Below, one piece after another: positions 39,313-51,525 of a stretch of 64,000 bases of DNA (positions within the stretch are counted from its first letter, which is position 1; every line of letters begins with the position of its first letter). The stretch covers positions 13,319,805 through 13,383,804 of the forward strand of contig NC_092120.1 in NCBI RefSeq assembly GCF_045679555.1, given 5' to 3'. The position numbers were made by a program, and so were the translations under genes. Source of the stretch: Salvelinus alpinus (lineage: Eukaryota; Chordata; Actinopteri; Salmoniformes; Salmonidae). The notes beneath the pieces were generated by a model. It was not told the origin of the DNA, made no database searches, and was given only the letters and a program-made list of their open reading frames with translations.

Positions 39313-40349
39313 ATGATTGTCTTTGTTTTTCACTGTGGCGTTTTGAGTTGACTTAGCTCCTGAATCAGAGCATCAATCAACGGTAACTACTGTCAGGTTT
39401 CCGGTAGGCCAACCCTCACACCCATATGGACCCGGCCCATCCATCCTGGCCAATTGGCAGCTTTATAGGCTGGGGCCTGTGTGAAAGTGGGACTCTAACA
39501 ATGAAACACATTTGACATGTGATTGAGGCATTGAGCCCCAGGGTTTGGCACTCTATTCAACGCCTCACTGCCAGAGCCAATTTACAGTATTCACAGTCTG
39601 CCACTCATTTTGTCTACTGTGGATTATCTGCTGTCTGCTTCTTTCTCTATTATAGTGTCATCACTATCAGAGTGTATGAGTTATCCCATAGATAGAACCA
39701 TTCATAATGAATCAATGATAATGCAAAAGAGAGTTTGAACAGGTGCTTGACAATATACATCATGCTGAATGATTCATCAATATTCTCCATTCTTATGTTG
39801 ATCAGAAGTCTCATTGTATCGTGATAGGGTTAATGGAACTACACGAGTGCATGGGATGTGTGTTTTTGTCAAGACCAGGAGAAAGTAATGTGAAGCATCA
39901 GTGGGCGGCCATCCCAGGTGACTCCAGTCTGTTCCTGCCAGTTCCATAAGGATGCTTGGTGTGTGACTTGGAATGAGCTGCATGTGCATTCATGAGTGCT
40001 GTAGGTCTCTCCTTGTGTCTAATTCAGTTATAGAGTGTGCTGCTGCTCACCCCAGGGCACAACTATCCAGCTAAAATACATTAGTAATGATGCTCCCAAA
40101 GATAGATCTAGAGATCTGGGCCGAGGAATCAATAGGATGAGGGGAAAATGTATAACAAACTGTAAGGAGAGCACTTATGTCTTATTGAATATATACAGTA
40201 ACTATCAGAGGGGTCCGGTGGGTTGGGATTTTGCTAGGTTAAAAAATATTAGGGAATAGGTTAAAAGTATATATAGCAGGACAAAAACACAATATTGGAT
40301 TGAGATGGAAATACATTAGATGGTAAGATTAGAAGTGTTTGATTGCTTC
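39313..40349. other. Gene-free stretch between two solo LTRs
   Basis: Unique sequence. I see no exon or element. Confidence 0.4.
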
Positions 40350-40723
40350 TGTAACGGCTGTCGTCGGTGGAAGAAGGTGAGGACCAAAATGCAGCGTGGT
40401 AAGTGTTCATGATATTTAATAATAATCCAAAACTTGAACACTGAATAACAAAAAAAACAAAAAAAAAACGAAACAGTTCTGTCTGGTGTAGACACACAAA
40501 GACTGAAAATAACCACCCACAAAACCCAACAGAAAACAGGCTACCTAAATATGGTTCCCAATCAGGGACAACGATTGACAGCTGCCTCTGATTGAGAACC
40601 ATATCAGGCCAAACACAGAAATAGAAAATCATAGAAAAACTAACATAGACAACCAACCCAACTCACGCCATGACCATACTAAAACAAAAGACAAAACAAA
40701 GGAACTAAGGTCAGAACGTGACA
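40350..40723 (-). mobile_element. Solo LTR, same family, second copy
   Basis: Ends TGTAACGGCTGTCGTC and CAGAACGTGACA. The flanks GCTTC (left) and ACTTC (right) agree at four of five bases, so this copy is probably older than the one at 38931. Same orientation as the other members. Confidence 0.82.
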
Positions 40724-40962
40724 ACTTCGTTCTTGGGCCATAACAGGTCTCTCTTGTAAAATAGATTTTTAATGTGAAACAGAACATCTGTATGAATAAA
40801 TGATAAATGATTTGGTTCATAGCAAAAATGTATTTTCAGAATAGATTAGAACGGGTTGAAAACTTCTTTGTTGATTTGAAAGCAGCACCGAGGTTCATCA
40901 GTGAGAGAACATATTGTCTGTCGATGGGAGGCAATTGGCCTTGGACCTAAAAATGTGAGTTT

Positions 40963-42305
40963 AAATCAAATAAAATACAATTGTATTTGTCACATGCTTC
41001 GTAAACAACAGGTGTAGACTAACAGTGAAATGCTTACTTACAGGTCCTTCCCAACAATCCAGAGAGAATGAAAACATAGAAATAATAGGAAAGTAAAACA
41101 TGTAATAATAAATGTTATAATAAATACACAATGAGTAATGACAATTTAGCTATATTCACGGGGTACCAGTACCGAGTCGATATGTAGGGGTACGAGGTAA
41201 TTGAGGTAGATATGTACATATAACTAGGATTATTACCTAATCATCTACCTACACTCAAAGCCCATCCAAATCTGTTATCTTCCATTTATTTAATCTGGTG
41301 TCAGCTACCAACTTTGTGTCAATACACAATGCATTTTTTTCACTGCAAATTCACTTTACTATTGGTAAAAACTGGGGGTAAAAACTGTTGACAAGCCTTT
41401 TTGTCCTAGACTTGGCACTCCGGTACAGCTTGCCATGCGGTAGCGGAGAGAACAGTCTATGACTGGGGTGGCTGGGGTCTTTGACAATTTTTAGGGCCTT
41501 CCTCTGACACCGCCTGGTGTAGAGGTCCTGGATGGCAGGCAGCTTAGCCCCAGTGATGTACTGGGCAGTATACACTACCCTCTGTAGTGCTTTGCAGTCG
41601 GAGGCCGAGCAATTGCCATACCAGGCAGTGATGCAACCAGTCCGGATGCTCTCGATGTTGCAGCTGTAGAACCGTTTGAGGCTCTCAGGACCCATGCAAA
41701 ATCTTTTTAGTTTCCTGAGGGGGAATAGGTTTTGTTGTGCCCCCTTCACGACAGTCTTGGTGTGTTTGGACCATTCTAGTTTGTTGGTGATGTGGACACC
41801 AAGGAACTTGAAGCCCCCAACCTGCTCCACTGCAGCCCCGTTGATGAGAATGGGGGCGTGCTCGGTCCTCCTTTTCCTGTAGTCCACAATCATCTCCTTA
41901 GTCTTGGTTACGTTGAGGGATAGGTTGTTATTCTGGCACCACCCGGCCAGGTCTCTGACCTCCTCCCTATAGGCTGTCTCGTTGTTGTCGGTAATCAGGC
42001 CAAGCCCTGTTGTGTCATCTGCAAACTTAATGATGGTGTTGGAGTCGTGCCTGGTCATGCAGTCGTGGGTGAACAGGGAGTACAGGAGGGGACTGAGCAC
42101 GCACCCCTGGGGGGCTCCAGTGTTGAGTATCAGCGTGGCAGATGTGTTGCTACCTACCCTCACCACCTGGGAGCGGCCCGTCAGGAAGTCCAGGATCCAG
42201 TTGCAGAGGGAGGTGTTTAGTCCCAGGATCCTTAGCTTAATGATGAGCTTTGAGCGTACTATGGTGTTGAACTCTGAGCTGTAGTCAATGAATTGCATTC
42301 TCAGA
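40963..42305 (-). mobile_element. Rex1/L2-like LINE, 5'-truncated
   Basis: The 3' end is at the left (complement of the AATTGTATTTGTCACATGC tail at about 40975-40995) and the coding part lies to the right. The element stops abruptly near 42305, inside the reverse-transcriptase domain, the usual result of incomplete reverse transcription. The 3' untranslated part (40990-41350) is A-rich. Confidence 0.85.
41351..42298 (-). pseudogene. LINE reverse transcriptase, C-terminal fragment
   Basis: 315 residues open from 42298. Motif A is [11 protein letters not shown] near the start, [16 protein letters not shown] lies at about residues 83-98, and the catalytic FADDT motif is near residue 117. The thumb and C-terminal region follow ([39 protein letters not shown]). 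The frame is unbroken but lacks the endonuclease and the N-terminal fingers, so it cannot mobilise itself. The open frame and good match to the relic at 11695-12885 suggest moderate age. Confidence 0.85.
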
Positions 42306-43882
42306 TCCCTTGTCTCGCTTGGTCCTTGTACTGATGTATATGAAATGAATAAGAGGGGTCAAAGCAACGACTTGTACAGACAATGGCCGTTTATTCTAAT
42401 TTTTCAATCTGCTAATGGTGTTATAACTTTTTGTTTATCACTGTAAACATTTGAATATTAGCTGTGAATAACGTCATAGGTAAGAGAGAGAGAAAGAGGA
42501 GGTGGAGAAGGGGCTGGAGAGAGTGAAAGTGAGAAAGAAAACAGTAAGGATTTTTTTTCTCAAAGTTTTGATAAATTGTATATTCCATCTATTGTACCTT
42601 AGTCCAAACATTAAACCTGGGCCTGTGCTGTATGTCCAAGAGGTGCCAGAGACAAATAATAAATGATACAGAGGAACAAATATGTGAAGCAGAGAGAGAG
42701 AAAATGGAATGAGAGAGAAAACTAGAACGAGAGAGAGAGATTGAGGGAGAGAGAGAGAGAGAGAAAGTGAAAGGGAAAGAGAGGGGGGAGCGACAAATAG
42801 AGGGAAGAAAAAGAGAATAGCATGACGTGTGTTCATTAGTCCTGGAGCTAACTGCTCCTCTCTCATATAGCTCCTTGAGTTTCAGCTCATCTGCATGAGA
42901 CAGCCAGGGCCTCTGCTGTCCCTGGTCGGCCAGAGCCCTGGTCCTAATGAGAGGGAGAGGGGGATTTGGGTTACACTCCCCCTTACCCTGCCCTGCTCCA
43001 GCCTGGGTATCGATCCTGGGTTTACCCATGTGAGTTTCACTCATACACACACTGGCGAGGGCAGGGCACTACTGTCTGGCTGGGTGGGTGTTGATGCTGG
43101 GCCGCTACCATGGAGAGATGCAAATGAAAAATAAGATAATACGGCTAGGATAGAGAGTGGGGGGGAAAAAGAGGACAGGAGTGATGAATTTGAGACGGCT
43201 ACACCCATCGATCGGAGGAGAAACTTTGTCCAACCAGAGCAGTGATGTCGATGGTGTTGTTCCCGCTACCCTCAGATCTGGAGATAAAGATATAACCATG
43301 TTTTCAGAGTCCATGTCTCAGGCTGTGCATTCTGATCTAACAGTAAGATACTGGCAATGAGGCTTCACATAACAACCGGTTGAGCTGGGGAAAAACAATC
43401 AATAACAATAATTTCTTAAGAGGAATGAAATGAAAATTGAAATTGGATTCTTGGAGGAGCAAGGACAGGACATACAGTATCTGGGTAGGATGTCCCTGAA
43501 GGAAGTTTTAGAATAGAACAATCCCTCCCCCTGTTGATCAAACCAAGGACGCATTTCTCAAGCTACACAGGGGAGACAGATTGTGGGCATTCTATAAAAC
43601 CTAGTCAGAGGAGGAGAGAGGAGAATACAAGTGGAATTGAGAGTGGGTGGTCTAGTACTGAAGGTAATGAAGTACTGTCCAGGGCACTTTCACGACCACC
43701 CGAGTGCAGTTATGCTGCCTTTCTCTTAGTTTCCTCTGTTCCACTCAACCAGTAGTATTAAGCAATTAAAAATCCTACCCTATATGCTGCTTCAGTGTAA
43801 TTACTCATTAGTGCCAATTAAAAATCCATATGCTACATTTTCCATTTCAGAATCCTGCATTTCAAGCTCCTCGTATCAAGGA
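42306..43882. other. Gene-free stretch with purine-rich tract
   Basis: 42480-42800 is a GA-rich low-complexity tract (GAGAGAGAGA runs). The opposite-strand serine/leucine frames there are shadows of it. No exon recognised. Confidence 0.5.
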
Positions 43883-44432
43883 TAGGGTTGCAAAACTACC
43901 AGTAATTTACCAAAGTTACCAGAATTGGCGGTAATTTTGGTAATGAACATACCTTTTGTCAATCTATGGAAATGTTGGTAATTTAAACTTGAATAACTTT
44001 TTAAAAATCATATAAAAATAAAAATGTTCTAAATCTTGTGTCCATATTGTCCATGAGTTTCTAGTCTATATGTTTCAAGAGAAAATAGCGTAATTAATGA
44101 AAAAAGCAACTCATCAACAATGACAACAGTTTGTCCCCAAAAGATTTACAACGAAGACATATAGATATAAATAAATCAAAGTGTGTTAAAATATAAAGGA
44201 TATCCCACGCTGAAACCCTCATATTGAACACAAACGGTATTCATTAAGTTGATGAGTTGGATTTAGGATACTATTTTACAGCATATTTATTTATCTTATT
44301 TTATACCTTTTACATGTTATTTACATGTTGTTTACATGTAATTACCTAAAATCCTTAAAAGTTTCCCAAAATTCTGTACTTTACTGGTATATTTCTAAAG
44401 TTACCAGTAACATTCCCTCCCTTTGCAACCTT
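43883..44432. mobile_element. hAT-like MITE with GGTTGCAAA ends
   Basis: Left TAGGGTTGCAAAACTACCAG, right complement AAGGTTGCAAAGGGAGGG followed by GTTACTGGTAA. The subterminal words TACCAGTAA and TTACCAGTAAC are also inverted. About 550 bp, AT-rich, no ORF. Confidence 0.65.
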
Positions 44433-46163
44433 AATTGAGGAGGAAAAAATGAACTTATGGACAATTTACTGTCAATGTCTTGGCTGGAAGGCTTTTTCCT
44501 AAGCTACGCCTCTCAGGTTTCTTTGCCTGACATCTGTGCGATGTTACACTGTTATTGGCCATTTTGTTGGTGGACTGTATGTGAGTGGGTCAATGTACAG
44601 CAACCGTAGTGTAGCAATGCAGGCTGGACATGGGCACTGTGTGCATTAACCACTCTCTGTGTAAAAGCCTTTCCTTGTACCTGGTCCAAAATAGCTTTTA
44701 CTCACTCTCTCTTTACTCTGCGCTCACTCTCTAGCACCCTTAGTCACACTCTCCGGCTATAGGACATTAAAATGAAGTGGATTGGCTGTTGTTTTAATGT
44801 TTGACAGGTATAGCCTCTCTTAGCCTACTCTCTCCGCTCTCTATCTTTCTCCCTCTCTCTGTTTCTCCCTTTCTTTCTCTCTCTCTTTCTTTCTCTCTCG
44901 CTCTCCCTTTCACTATATCTCTGCCCTCCATTTCAACAGCCGTTAATTAATCTGTGCTTCGGTAAAGTTTTAGAGGATGTATGGGATTACTTTAATAACC
45001 CAGGAGAGATCAAGATATAATAATGGATTACATCTGCATATTAATAGTTAATATACTGTATATTGCCATACCTTTCATTGCTTTTAATTATTGTTGCTTA
45101 TGGTTATGTCTTGGATCGTGGCTATTCATTTGAGTTTCAAGACAACGAACATGTCATTCCACTCAATTAGCTAATGCTTCCCTAAGAATATGCAAAAGCT
45201 TTGGTAAAACTCTCATTTACATGAGAGCACTTAATTAGCAGGTGCGAGCCTGTGAGGCTTTCAAGGAGCAAGCATTTCATAAAGTAATTTAATCTAATGG
45301 AACAGTAATTCGTAGAATAATGGTAAAAAGCTACAGGGAGAAAGAGTGTGTGAGAGAGAGACAGAGTGGGGCTGTTCAGGGATGGTCTAACTACACGTGG
45401 TTTTGTGGACAAGGTGATGGTTGGTCTAGACCTGGGGCCAAACCTACAATATGCACCACAGTGACCAAGTCCATTTTGAATGAGTGATGTCCAAACCACT
45501 GTGGTTATGTTTGACATGACAGGAGGAAGATGAATTCATGGGAGTGAAGGCAGCCATTAATTCATATTTGACCATCGATCTTCATGATGCATGAACATAG
45601 TAATTTAATCTAATAGTACATTATAAAAAATATGTAGGTTATTATAAAAAATATAACTATTATTAATAACCTTTTCTTACCTAAAAGTGACCATCTATTT
45701 CTAATTGATAAGAAAATGAGGAAGAAACCTCTTCCACTTTTTATAAATGGAAATTAATATACACTACTGAGATGAATAAAACGAGTTCAACCAAACAGGT
45801 AATTCAAACAGGTCAATGACAGACCCAGGAACAAAAATGTGTTGTTAGGACGTCCCCAGAACGTTCCGAAATGGTCGATAAAAGTCGTCAGGATGTTGTG
45901 TCATGGACCACTGTATTTCCCTCGTGCCCGGCGTGTCTCGGGGACATCCCGGGGATGTTTTTAGGACGTTCGCAGGACCTTGTGTCATGGTCCCCTGGAA
46001 GTCTTTCCTTCGTTTACTACAGTATGAAGGGACCAATCGGAGAGCATGGTTATAACGATGTCATTATGAAGTGACCAAATGGGGACAAGGTCAATCTTTT
46101 GTTGCGACCAAGCCTGGACCTGTATTAAAAGTCCCCTTATGGTCCTGAGGTAAACGTCATGTT
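44433..46163. other. Gene-free stretch, unclassified repeat at its right
   Basis: A CT-rich run at about 44820-44910. From about 45835 the text (GGACGTCCCCAGAACG and CGGGGACATCCCGGGG) looks like an interspersed salmonid repeat that I cannot classify. Related wording (CTAGAACGTTTTCAGAAC, then AGGACGTCC) appears just beyond 51525, so the nest at 46164-51525 may lie inside it. Confidence 0.35.
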
Positions 46164-46166
46164 TTA

Positions 46167-46195
46167 AAGGCCCAGTGCATTGGGCCTTTAAAACA
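46167..46195. repeat. Near-perfect hairpin at the element end
   Basis: AAAGGCCCA and TGGGCCTTT face each other across the short spacer GTGCAT; the arms extend outward to ATGTTTT / AAAACAT. It looks like two opposed copies of the same terminal repeat. Confidence 0.8.
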
Positions 46196-46632
46196 TCATG
46201 TTTTATATACACTCAGTGGCCAGTTTATTAGGTACACCACCCCGTTCACAGAAATTGCTATATAAAGCAGGCAGACAGGCATCGAGGCATTCAGTTACTA
46301 TTCAATTGAACGTTAGAATGGGTAAAACGAGTGACCTAAGAGACTTTGAGTGTGGTATGATCGTCGGTGACAGGCGTGCCGGTTCTAGTATCTCAGAAAC
46401 GGCCGGACTCCTGGGCTTTTCAGGCTCAACAAACAAAACACATCCAGTCATCGGCAGTCCTGTGGGCGAAAACAGCTCGTTGATGAGAGATCGAAGGAGA
46501 ATAGCAAGAATCCTGCAAGCTTAAAGGCGGGTCACAAACATGCAAATAACGGCGCACTACAACAGTGGTGTGCAGAACGGCATCTCGGAATGCACAACTC
46601 ATCTGTCCTTGTCCACGGATGGGCTATAGTCC

Positions 46633-49600
46633 AGAACAGTGGACTCGTTATAATACCCATAAAACCTAGAGGTAAAACCCGGTAATGGTTCCAATCGTTT
46701 TTAAGGTCTGTGTTTCGTGTAGGCTTACCCTGGTGTGACATTTTGATAGCCATGTAATTCTCTCTCGGACAAGGTGAGTTTTCTCAATATATTCCCCTCA
46801 ATTTACTCTCAAAAATTCTAAATGCTAATTAGAAACAGAGAAGACCTCAGCAAGACTACAGATTAATGAAGGAAGCTCCTGTACGTCATCTCTAGCCGAC
46901 ACTGTCAGCTACCGTTCAACAGCGAAATCAGAGACCTTTTTGCCCGAAGACCTTATGTACCCAATCCATGAACTGAAGTCCTCTTTTCTCTGTCTTAGCT
47001 AGCCACTGACTACACTTTAGCTAGCTAGTTAGCAGAGCAGTAGATCAAATACATTCTACTTTGCCTAGATTATTGTTTGTACAGTATGTCGACTTCTGTG
47101 TCTATTTCAGACCTCGGGGCATTTTTCAAGGATGAGCATAAGAGCATTAAAAGGGGAGAAGACCACTATAAGTCTGGCCATGTGGAGAATGTGCAGCTAT
47201 TGTGAGAGACAACTTACCGGTTTGGTCAGGGCCAGCATGAGGGATCAAGTTTATCCTGTGTCGGTGAGTGTAGCTATTAAGTTAAGTTTGAGCATTTTAG
47301 CAATACAATGTGTTCTATACAGATGTCAACATTCTACAAGGAAAGAGACACCTAGTCAGTGATAAAATCATTAACCAGATTACCCCGGATACTAGACTTC
47401 GATGAGTGATAACTCAGTTCTAGAATGTTCTCATTGATGAAAAAAAAGCTATTGACATTCAAAATGTACTTTGTCTAGACATCTAGCCTGTATTGTAGTT
47501 TCATAACCAGAGACAAATCTTCAAAGGCACAGTTTATCCAGTTGAAGTCGGAAGTTTACATACACTTAGGTTGGAGTCATTAAAACTCGTTTTTCAACCA
47601 CTCCACACATTTCTAGTTAACAAACTATAGTTTTGGCAAGTCGGTTAGGACATCTACTTAATGCATGACACAAGTAATTTTCCAACAATTGTTTACAGAC
47701 AATTGTTTATTTCACTTATAATTCACTGTATCACAATTCCAGTGGGTCAGAAGTTTACATACACTAAGTTGACTGTGCCTTGAAACAGCTTGGAAAATTC
47801 CAGAAAATGATGTCATGGCTTTAGAAGCTTCTGATAGGCAAATTGACACCATTTGAGTCAATTGGAAGTGTACCTGTGGATGTATTACAAGGCCTACCTT
47901 CAAACTCAGTGCCTCTTTGCTTGACATTATGGGAAAATCAAAAGAAATCAGCCAAGACCTCAGAAAAAAATTGTAGACCTCCACAAGTCTGGTTCATCCT
48001 TGGGAGCAATTTCCAAACGCCTGAAGGTATCACGTTCATCTGCACAAACAACAGCACGCAAGTATAAACACCATGGGACCTCGCAGCTGTCATACCGCTC
48101 AGGAAGGAGACACGTTCTGTCTCATAGAGATGAATGTACTTTGGTGCGAAAAGTGCAAATCAATCCCAGAACAACAGCAAAGGAACGTGTGAAGATGCTG
48201 GAGGAAACAGGTACAAAAGTATTGATATCCACAGTAAAGAAAAGTCCTATATCGACATAACCTGAAAGGCTGCTCAGCAAGGAAGAAGCCACTGCTCCAA
48301 AACCGCCATAAAAATGCCAGACTACGGTTTGCAACTGCACATGGGGACAAAGATTGTACTTTTTGGTGAAATATCCTCTGGTCTGATGAAACAAAAATAT
48401 AACTGTTTGGCCATAATGACCATCATTATGTTTGGAGGAAAAAGGGGGAGGCTTGCAAGCCGAAGAACACCATCCTAACTGTCAAGCATGGGGGTGGCAT
48501 CATCATGTTTGGGGGTGCTTTGCTGCAGGAGGGACTGGTGCACTTCACAAAATAGATGGCATCATGAGGGAGGGAAAATGATGTGGATATATTGAAGCAA
48601 CATCTCAAGACATCAGTCAGGAAGTTAAAGCTTGGTCGCAAATGGGTCTTCCAAATGAACAATGACACCAAGCATACTTCCAAAGTTGTGGCAAAATGGC
48701 TTAAGAACAACAAAGTCAAGGTATTGGAGTGGCCATCACAAAGCCCTGACCTCAATCCTATAGAAAATCTGTGGGCAGAACTGAAAAAGCCTTGGCGAGC
48801 AAGGAGGCCTACAAACCTGACTCAGTTACACCAGCTCTGTCAGGAGGAATGGGACAAAATTCACCCAACGTTTTGTGGGAAGCTTGTGGAAGGCTACCTG
48901 AAACGTTTGACCCAAGTTAAACAATTTAAAGGCAATGCTACCAAATACTAATTGAGTGTATGTAAACTTCTGACCCACTGGGAATGTGAGGAAAGAAATA
49001 AAAGCTGAAATAAAGAATTCTCTCTACTATTTTTCTGACATTTCACATTCTTAAAATAAAGTGGTGATCCTAACTGACCTAAGACAGGGAATTGTTACTG
49101 GGTTTAAATGTCAGGAATTGTGAAAAACTGAGTTGAAATGTATTTGGCTAAGGTGTATGTAAACTTCCGACTTCAACTGTATTAATTTGAGGGGTATATG
49201 CATTCACACAGTCTTGATTCATAGGATCCCACTATATGATTGTTATGTCAAGTGATGAAATCCCAAGTTATCAATTAAACGTTTATGGAACAACTGCACA
49301 AAATTACAGTTTAATAAATATTCTACAGCTGTAATGTCATCAATCAAATCAAACTTGATTTATATAGTACATTTCTTACATCGAATGCATTTCAAGGTGT
49401 TCACAGTCATTGGATAGGGTGTTGTCTGTAAAGTGGGGCTCAGAAAACGAAGAGGAGAACATCAAGGAATTCAAAATGGCTACAGGGATGGATGTGCAGG
49501 AGTCAGGTCTTTAGGTCACAGGGTCTGGGATCCTGGGTGCCTCAGTGGATGTTCTGGTGGGCATCACAGCAGTAGTGGAGGTCAAGTGCATGGTCCAAGT

Positions 49601-50713
49601 TGCAAGGGACCTTACCTTGCATCCTCCGTGAAGACCATCCTTACTGGCACCAGGTCCAAGGTCAACTCCACATCACTGGAAGGGACACCTGTTTCTTCAT
49701 TGCGTGGACCACCAAGCCTCCATCACTATCCCCATCCAGCGTGACGACCTCTGACAGACTCGTAATGATCCTCAGGTCACTACCTAGTTTTCAGGGAATA
49801 TTCCACATAGTTCATACACACACACTCTAGGCTCCCAGAATAGGTAATATTACATACAGGTTTTGCTCAAAGCAGCCAACTAAAGTAATGTAGTTAACGT
49901 AAGTTTAATAAATAAGGCTGGTCTGTGTGCATTTTTAAACAGTCATTATGCTAGCCTATGCTGGTTTTCTTTTTACTTGTAAGGAAGGTAATGTGCATTG
50001 AACAACTACAGCTGGTGGGTATCTAGCTAATTTTCATAAGAACCTAGCTAACTACAGATCTTTGTCCTAACCAAAATGGATTGTTAGCAGCTAGCAAACA
50101 GGACTTACTTTATCACACGGCTCCAGCGACACCTCGCTTACAGAGGATGGAAAACGCTAAAATGCACGTGTGCTTATCGAAGTAGTTGTTAGAATCCGGT
50201 ACATACCACAGAACCATCCTTGCTTCCGATCGACAGAGAGACCCTAAGGTTAGCTAGTTCGCTACAAAGGCCAGAGAGTAATTTAAAGGTCATTTGAAAA
50301 TGCTAAACAAGAATACACACGAGAAACACTATCAATTATTTACACAAGAAACTAAAAAGGCCTTAATATCTACTTGATAGGTTACTTGCTACTTGTCGAA
50401 GAGTTTGCATTGAGAAATGTGCCTTGAGAGATGATGTCAAAGCTTCTGTACGCTAGCCACATTGGCGGCTAATTAGCATTTACATTTGTGGGGTAATTAC
50501 AGGCAAATATGTTGATAAAAGTTATCTGGTCCGAGAGAGATTTGCTTGGTTATCAAAACGTCACGCCAGGGTAAGCCTACACGAAACACAGACCTTATAT
50601 GAAGTAGTTCTAAAATCACCAATGCAAAAATGCATGGTGAAAAAATGATTGGAACCATTTCTGGGTTTTACCGCTAGGTTTTATGGGTATTATGACTCAT
50701 ACTGTGGTACTCA
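46633..50713. mobile_element. TIR DNA element (ATACCCATAAAACCTAG family), split
   Basis: The left inner terminus is ATACCCATAAAACCTAGAGG (46653 on) and the right is the complement CTAGGTTTTATGGGTAT (ending at 50690). The outer 20 bases on each side (CAGAACAGTGGACTCG, and the complement of CACAGTATGAGTC) are weaker inverted repeats. Second inverted blocks, GTGTAGGCTTACCCTGG near 46720 and CCAGGGTAAGCCTACAC near 50565, lie further in. No intact transposase. 49425-49760 contains a GC-richer open stretch of unknown origin. It contains the Sleeping Beauty-type copy. Confidence 0.7.
47539..49179 (+). mobile_element. Sleeping Beauty-type Tc1-like transposon, copy A
   Basis: The termini CAGTTGAAGTCGGAAG and CTTCCGACTTCAACTG are intact inverted repeats, with inner direct repeats GTCAGAAGTTTACATAC near 47747 and its complement near 48958-48980, i.e. 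the IR/DR layout of this salmonid subfamily. TA follows the right end; the left flank is TC. The transposase starts at 47929 on the plus strand but meets a frameshift in an A-run about 14 codons in, and other breaks follow. Frames remain open at 48000-48260 (DNA-binding half) and 48583-48951 (C-terminal catalytic half with NPIENLW). The expected second catalytic Asp reads Asn (QMNNDTKHTS). Near-full length, inactive. Confidence 0.9.
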
Positions 50714-51525
50714 ATTGCAGCAGATGACCACACAGGGTCCCAATCCTATCAGCTAAAAACAAGAAGAAGCGACTCCAGCTGGCACGTGATCACCAGCACT
50801 GGACAATTGAGGAGTGGAAAAAACATTGTCTGGTCCGACAAATCCCGGTTCCTGTTGCATCATGCTGATGGCAGAGTCCGGATTTGGTGTAAGCAGCATA
50901 AGTTCATGGCCCCATCATACCTGGTGTCAACGGTACAGGCTGATGGCGGTGGTGTAATGGTGTGGGGAATGTTTTCCTGGCACACATTAGGTCCCTTGAT
51001 TCCAATTGAGCAATGTTTCCATGCCCCGAAGATTTTAGGCTGTTCTGAAGGCCAAGGTGGGTGTGACTCGGTACTAGATGGGTGTACCTAATAAACGGGC
51101 CACTGAGCATATATTTCCACACCAGGAGGTTGGAATAATACTGTGAAATTGTGAAAATTATGATAATGACCTTTAAGTGTAAGAGCTGTTTGAAAAGACT
51201 GCCCTTACATTTCTGGCTGTTTTGGTGGGATGGAGTTTTGGCTTTCCATGGTGACATCACCATGTGGTAAATGAGTTAACATATCAATGAGAAAGAGAGT
51301 TCCAAACCTCTCTGCCAATAACAGCTAGTTTTCAGTTTCCCCCTTCCCACTCAGACCACTCCCAGACCGTCCTAGCAAAATTCTCGATTGAGAGATTGTC
51401 CTTTGCTAAGAAGCAATTTTTGCTTCTTTTTGACCATTTTAATTGAAAACAATCACAAAAGGTACTTAATTGTTACCCAGAAATGATTTGATATTGAGAT
51501 TAAAACGGCTGCATTGGAACTTTAA

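Larger units (their letters stand above)
46210..51109 (+). mobile_element. Tc1-like transposon, ACTCAGTGGCCAG family, split
   Basis: The left terminus CACTCAGTGGCCAGTTTATT and the right terminus GGGCCACTGAG are inverted and flanked by TA. The left block (46210-46630) carries the transposase start near 46319 (MGKTSDLRDFECGMIVGDRRAGSSI, split here as MGKTSDLRDFECG and MIVGDRRAG). The right block (about 50714-51109) resumes with CAGCAGATGACCACACAGG and carries the catalytic-core start (VWSDKSRFLLHH). The middle holds a 4-kb insertion. The right block is also internally deleted, because the later catalytic residues are absent. Dead copy. Confidence 0.82.
46164..51525. mobile_element. piggyBac-like MITE (TTAA target) split by a Tc1-like element
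   Basis: The left end is TTAA then AGGCCCAGTGC (46164 on). The right end is GCATTGGAACT then TTAA (51512-51525), roughly the inverted left end. The right arm (51110-51525) is a long non-coding salmonid repeat (GGAATAATACTGTGAAATT and so on). The left arm is short, ending GTTTTATATA where the Tc1-like element starts. TTAA duplication and these termini suggest a piggyBac-type non-autonomous element. The assignment rests on the ends only. Confidence 0.6.

Noticed and set aside
41351-42298. Host reverse-transcriptase-like gene
   Set aside because: It begins mid-domain at a 5' truncation and has a LINE tail; a typical dead LINE.
42474-43050. Serine/leucine-rich minus-strand frames
   Set aside because: Translations of a GA-rich low-complexity tract.
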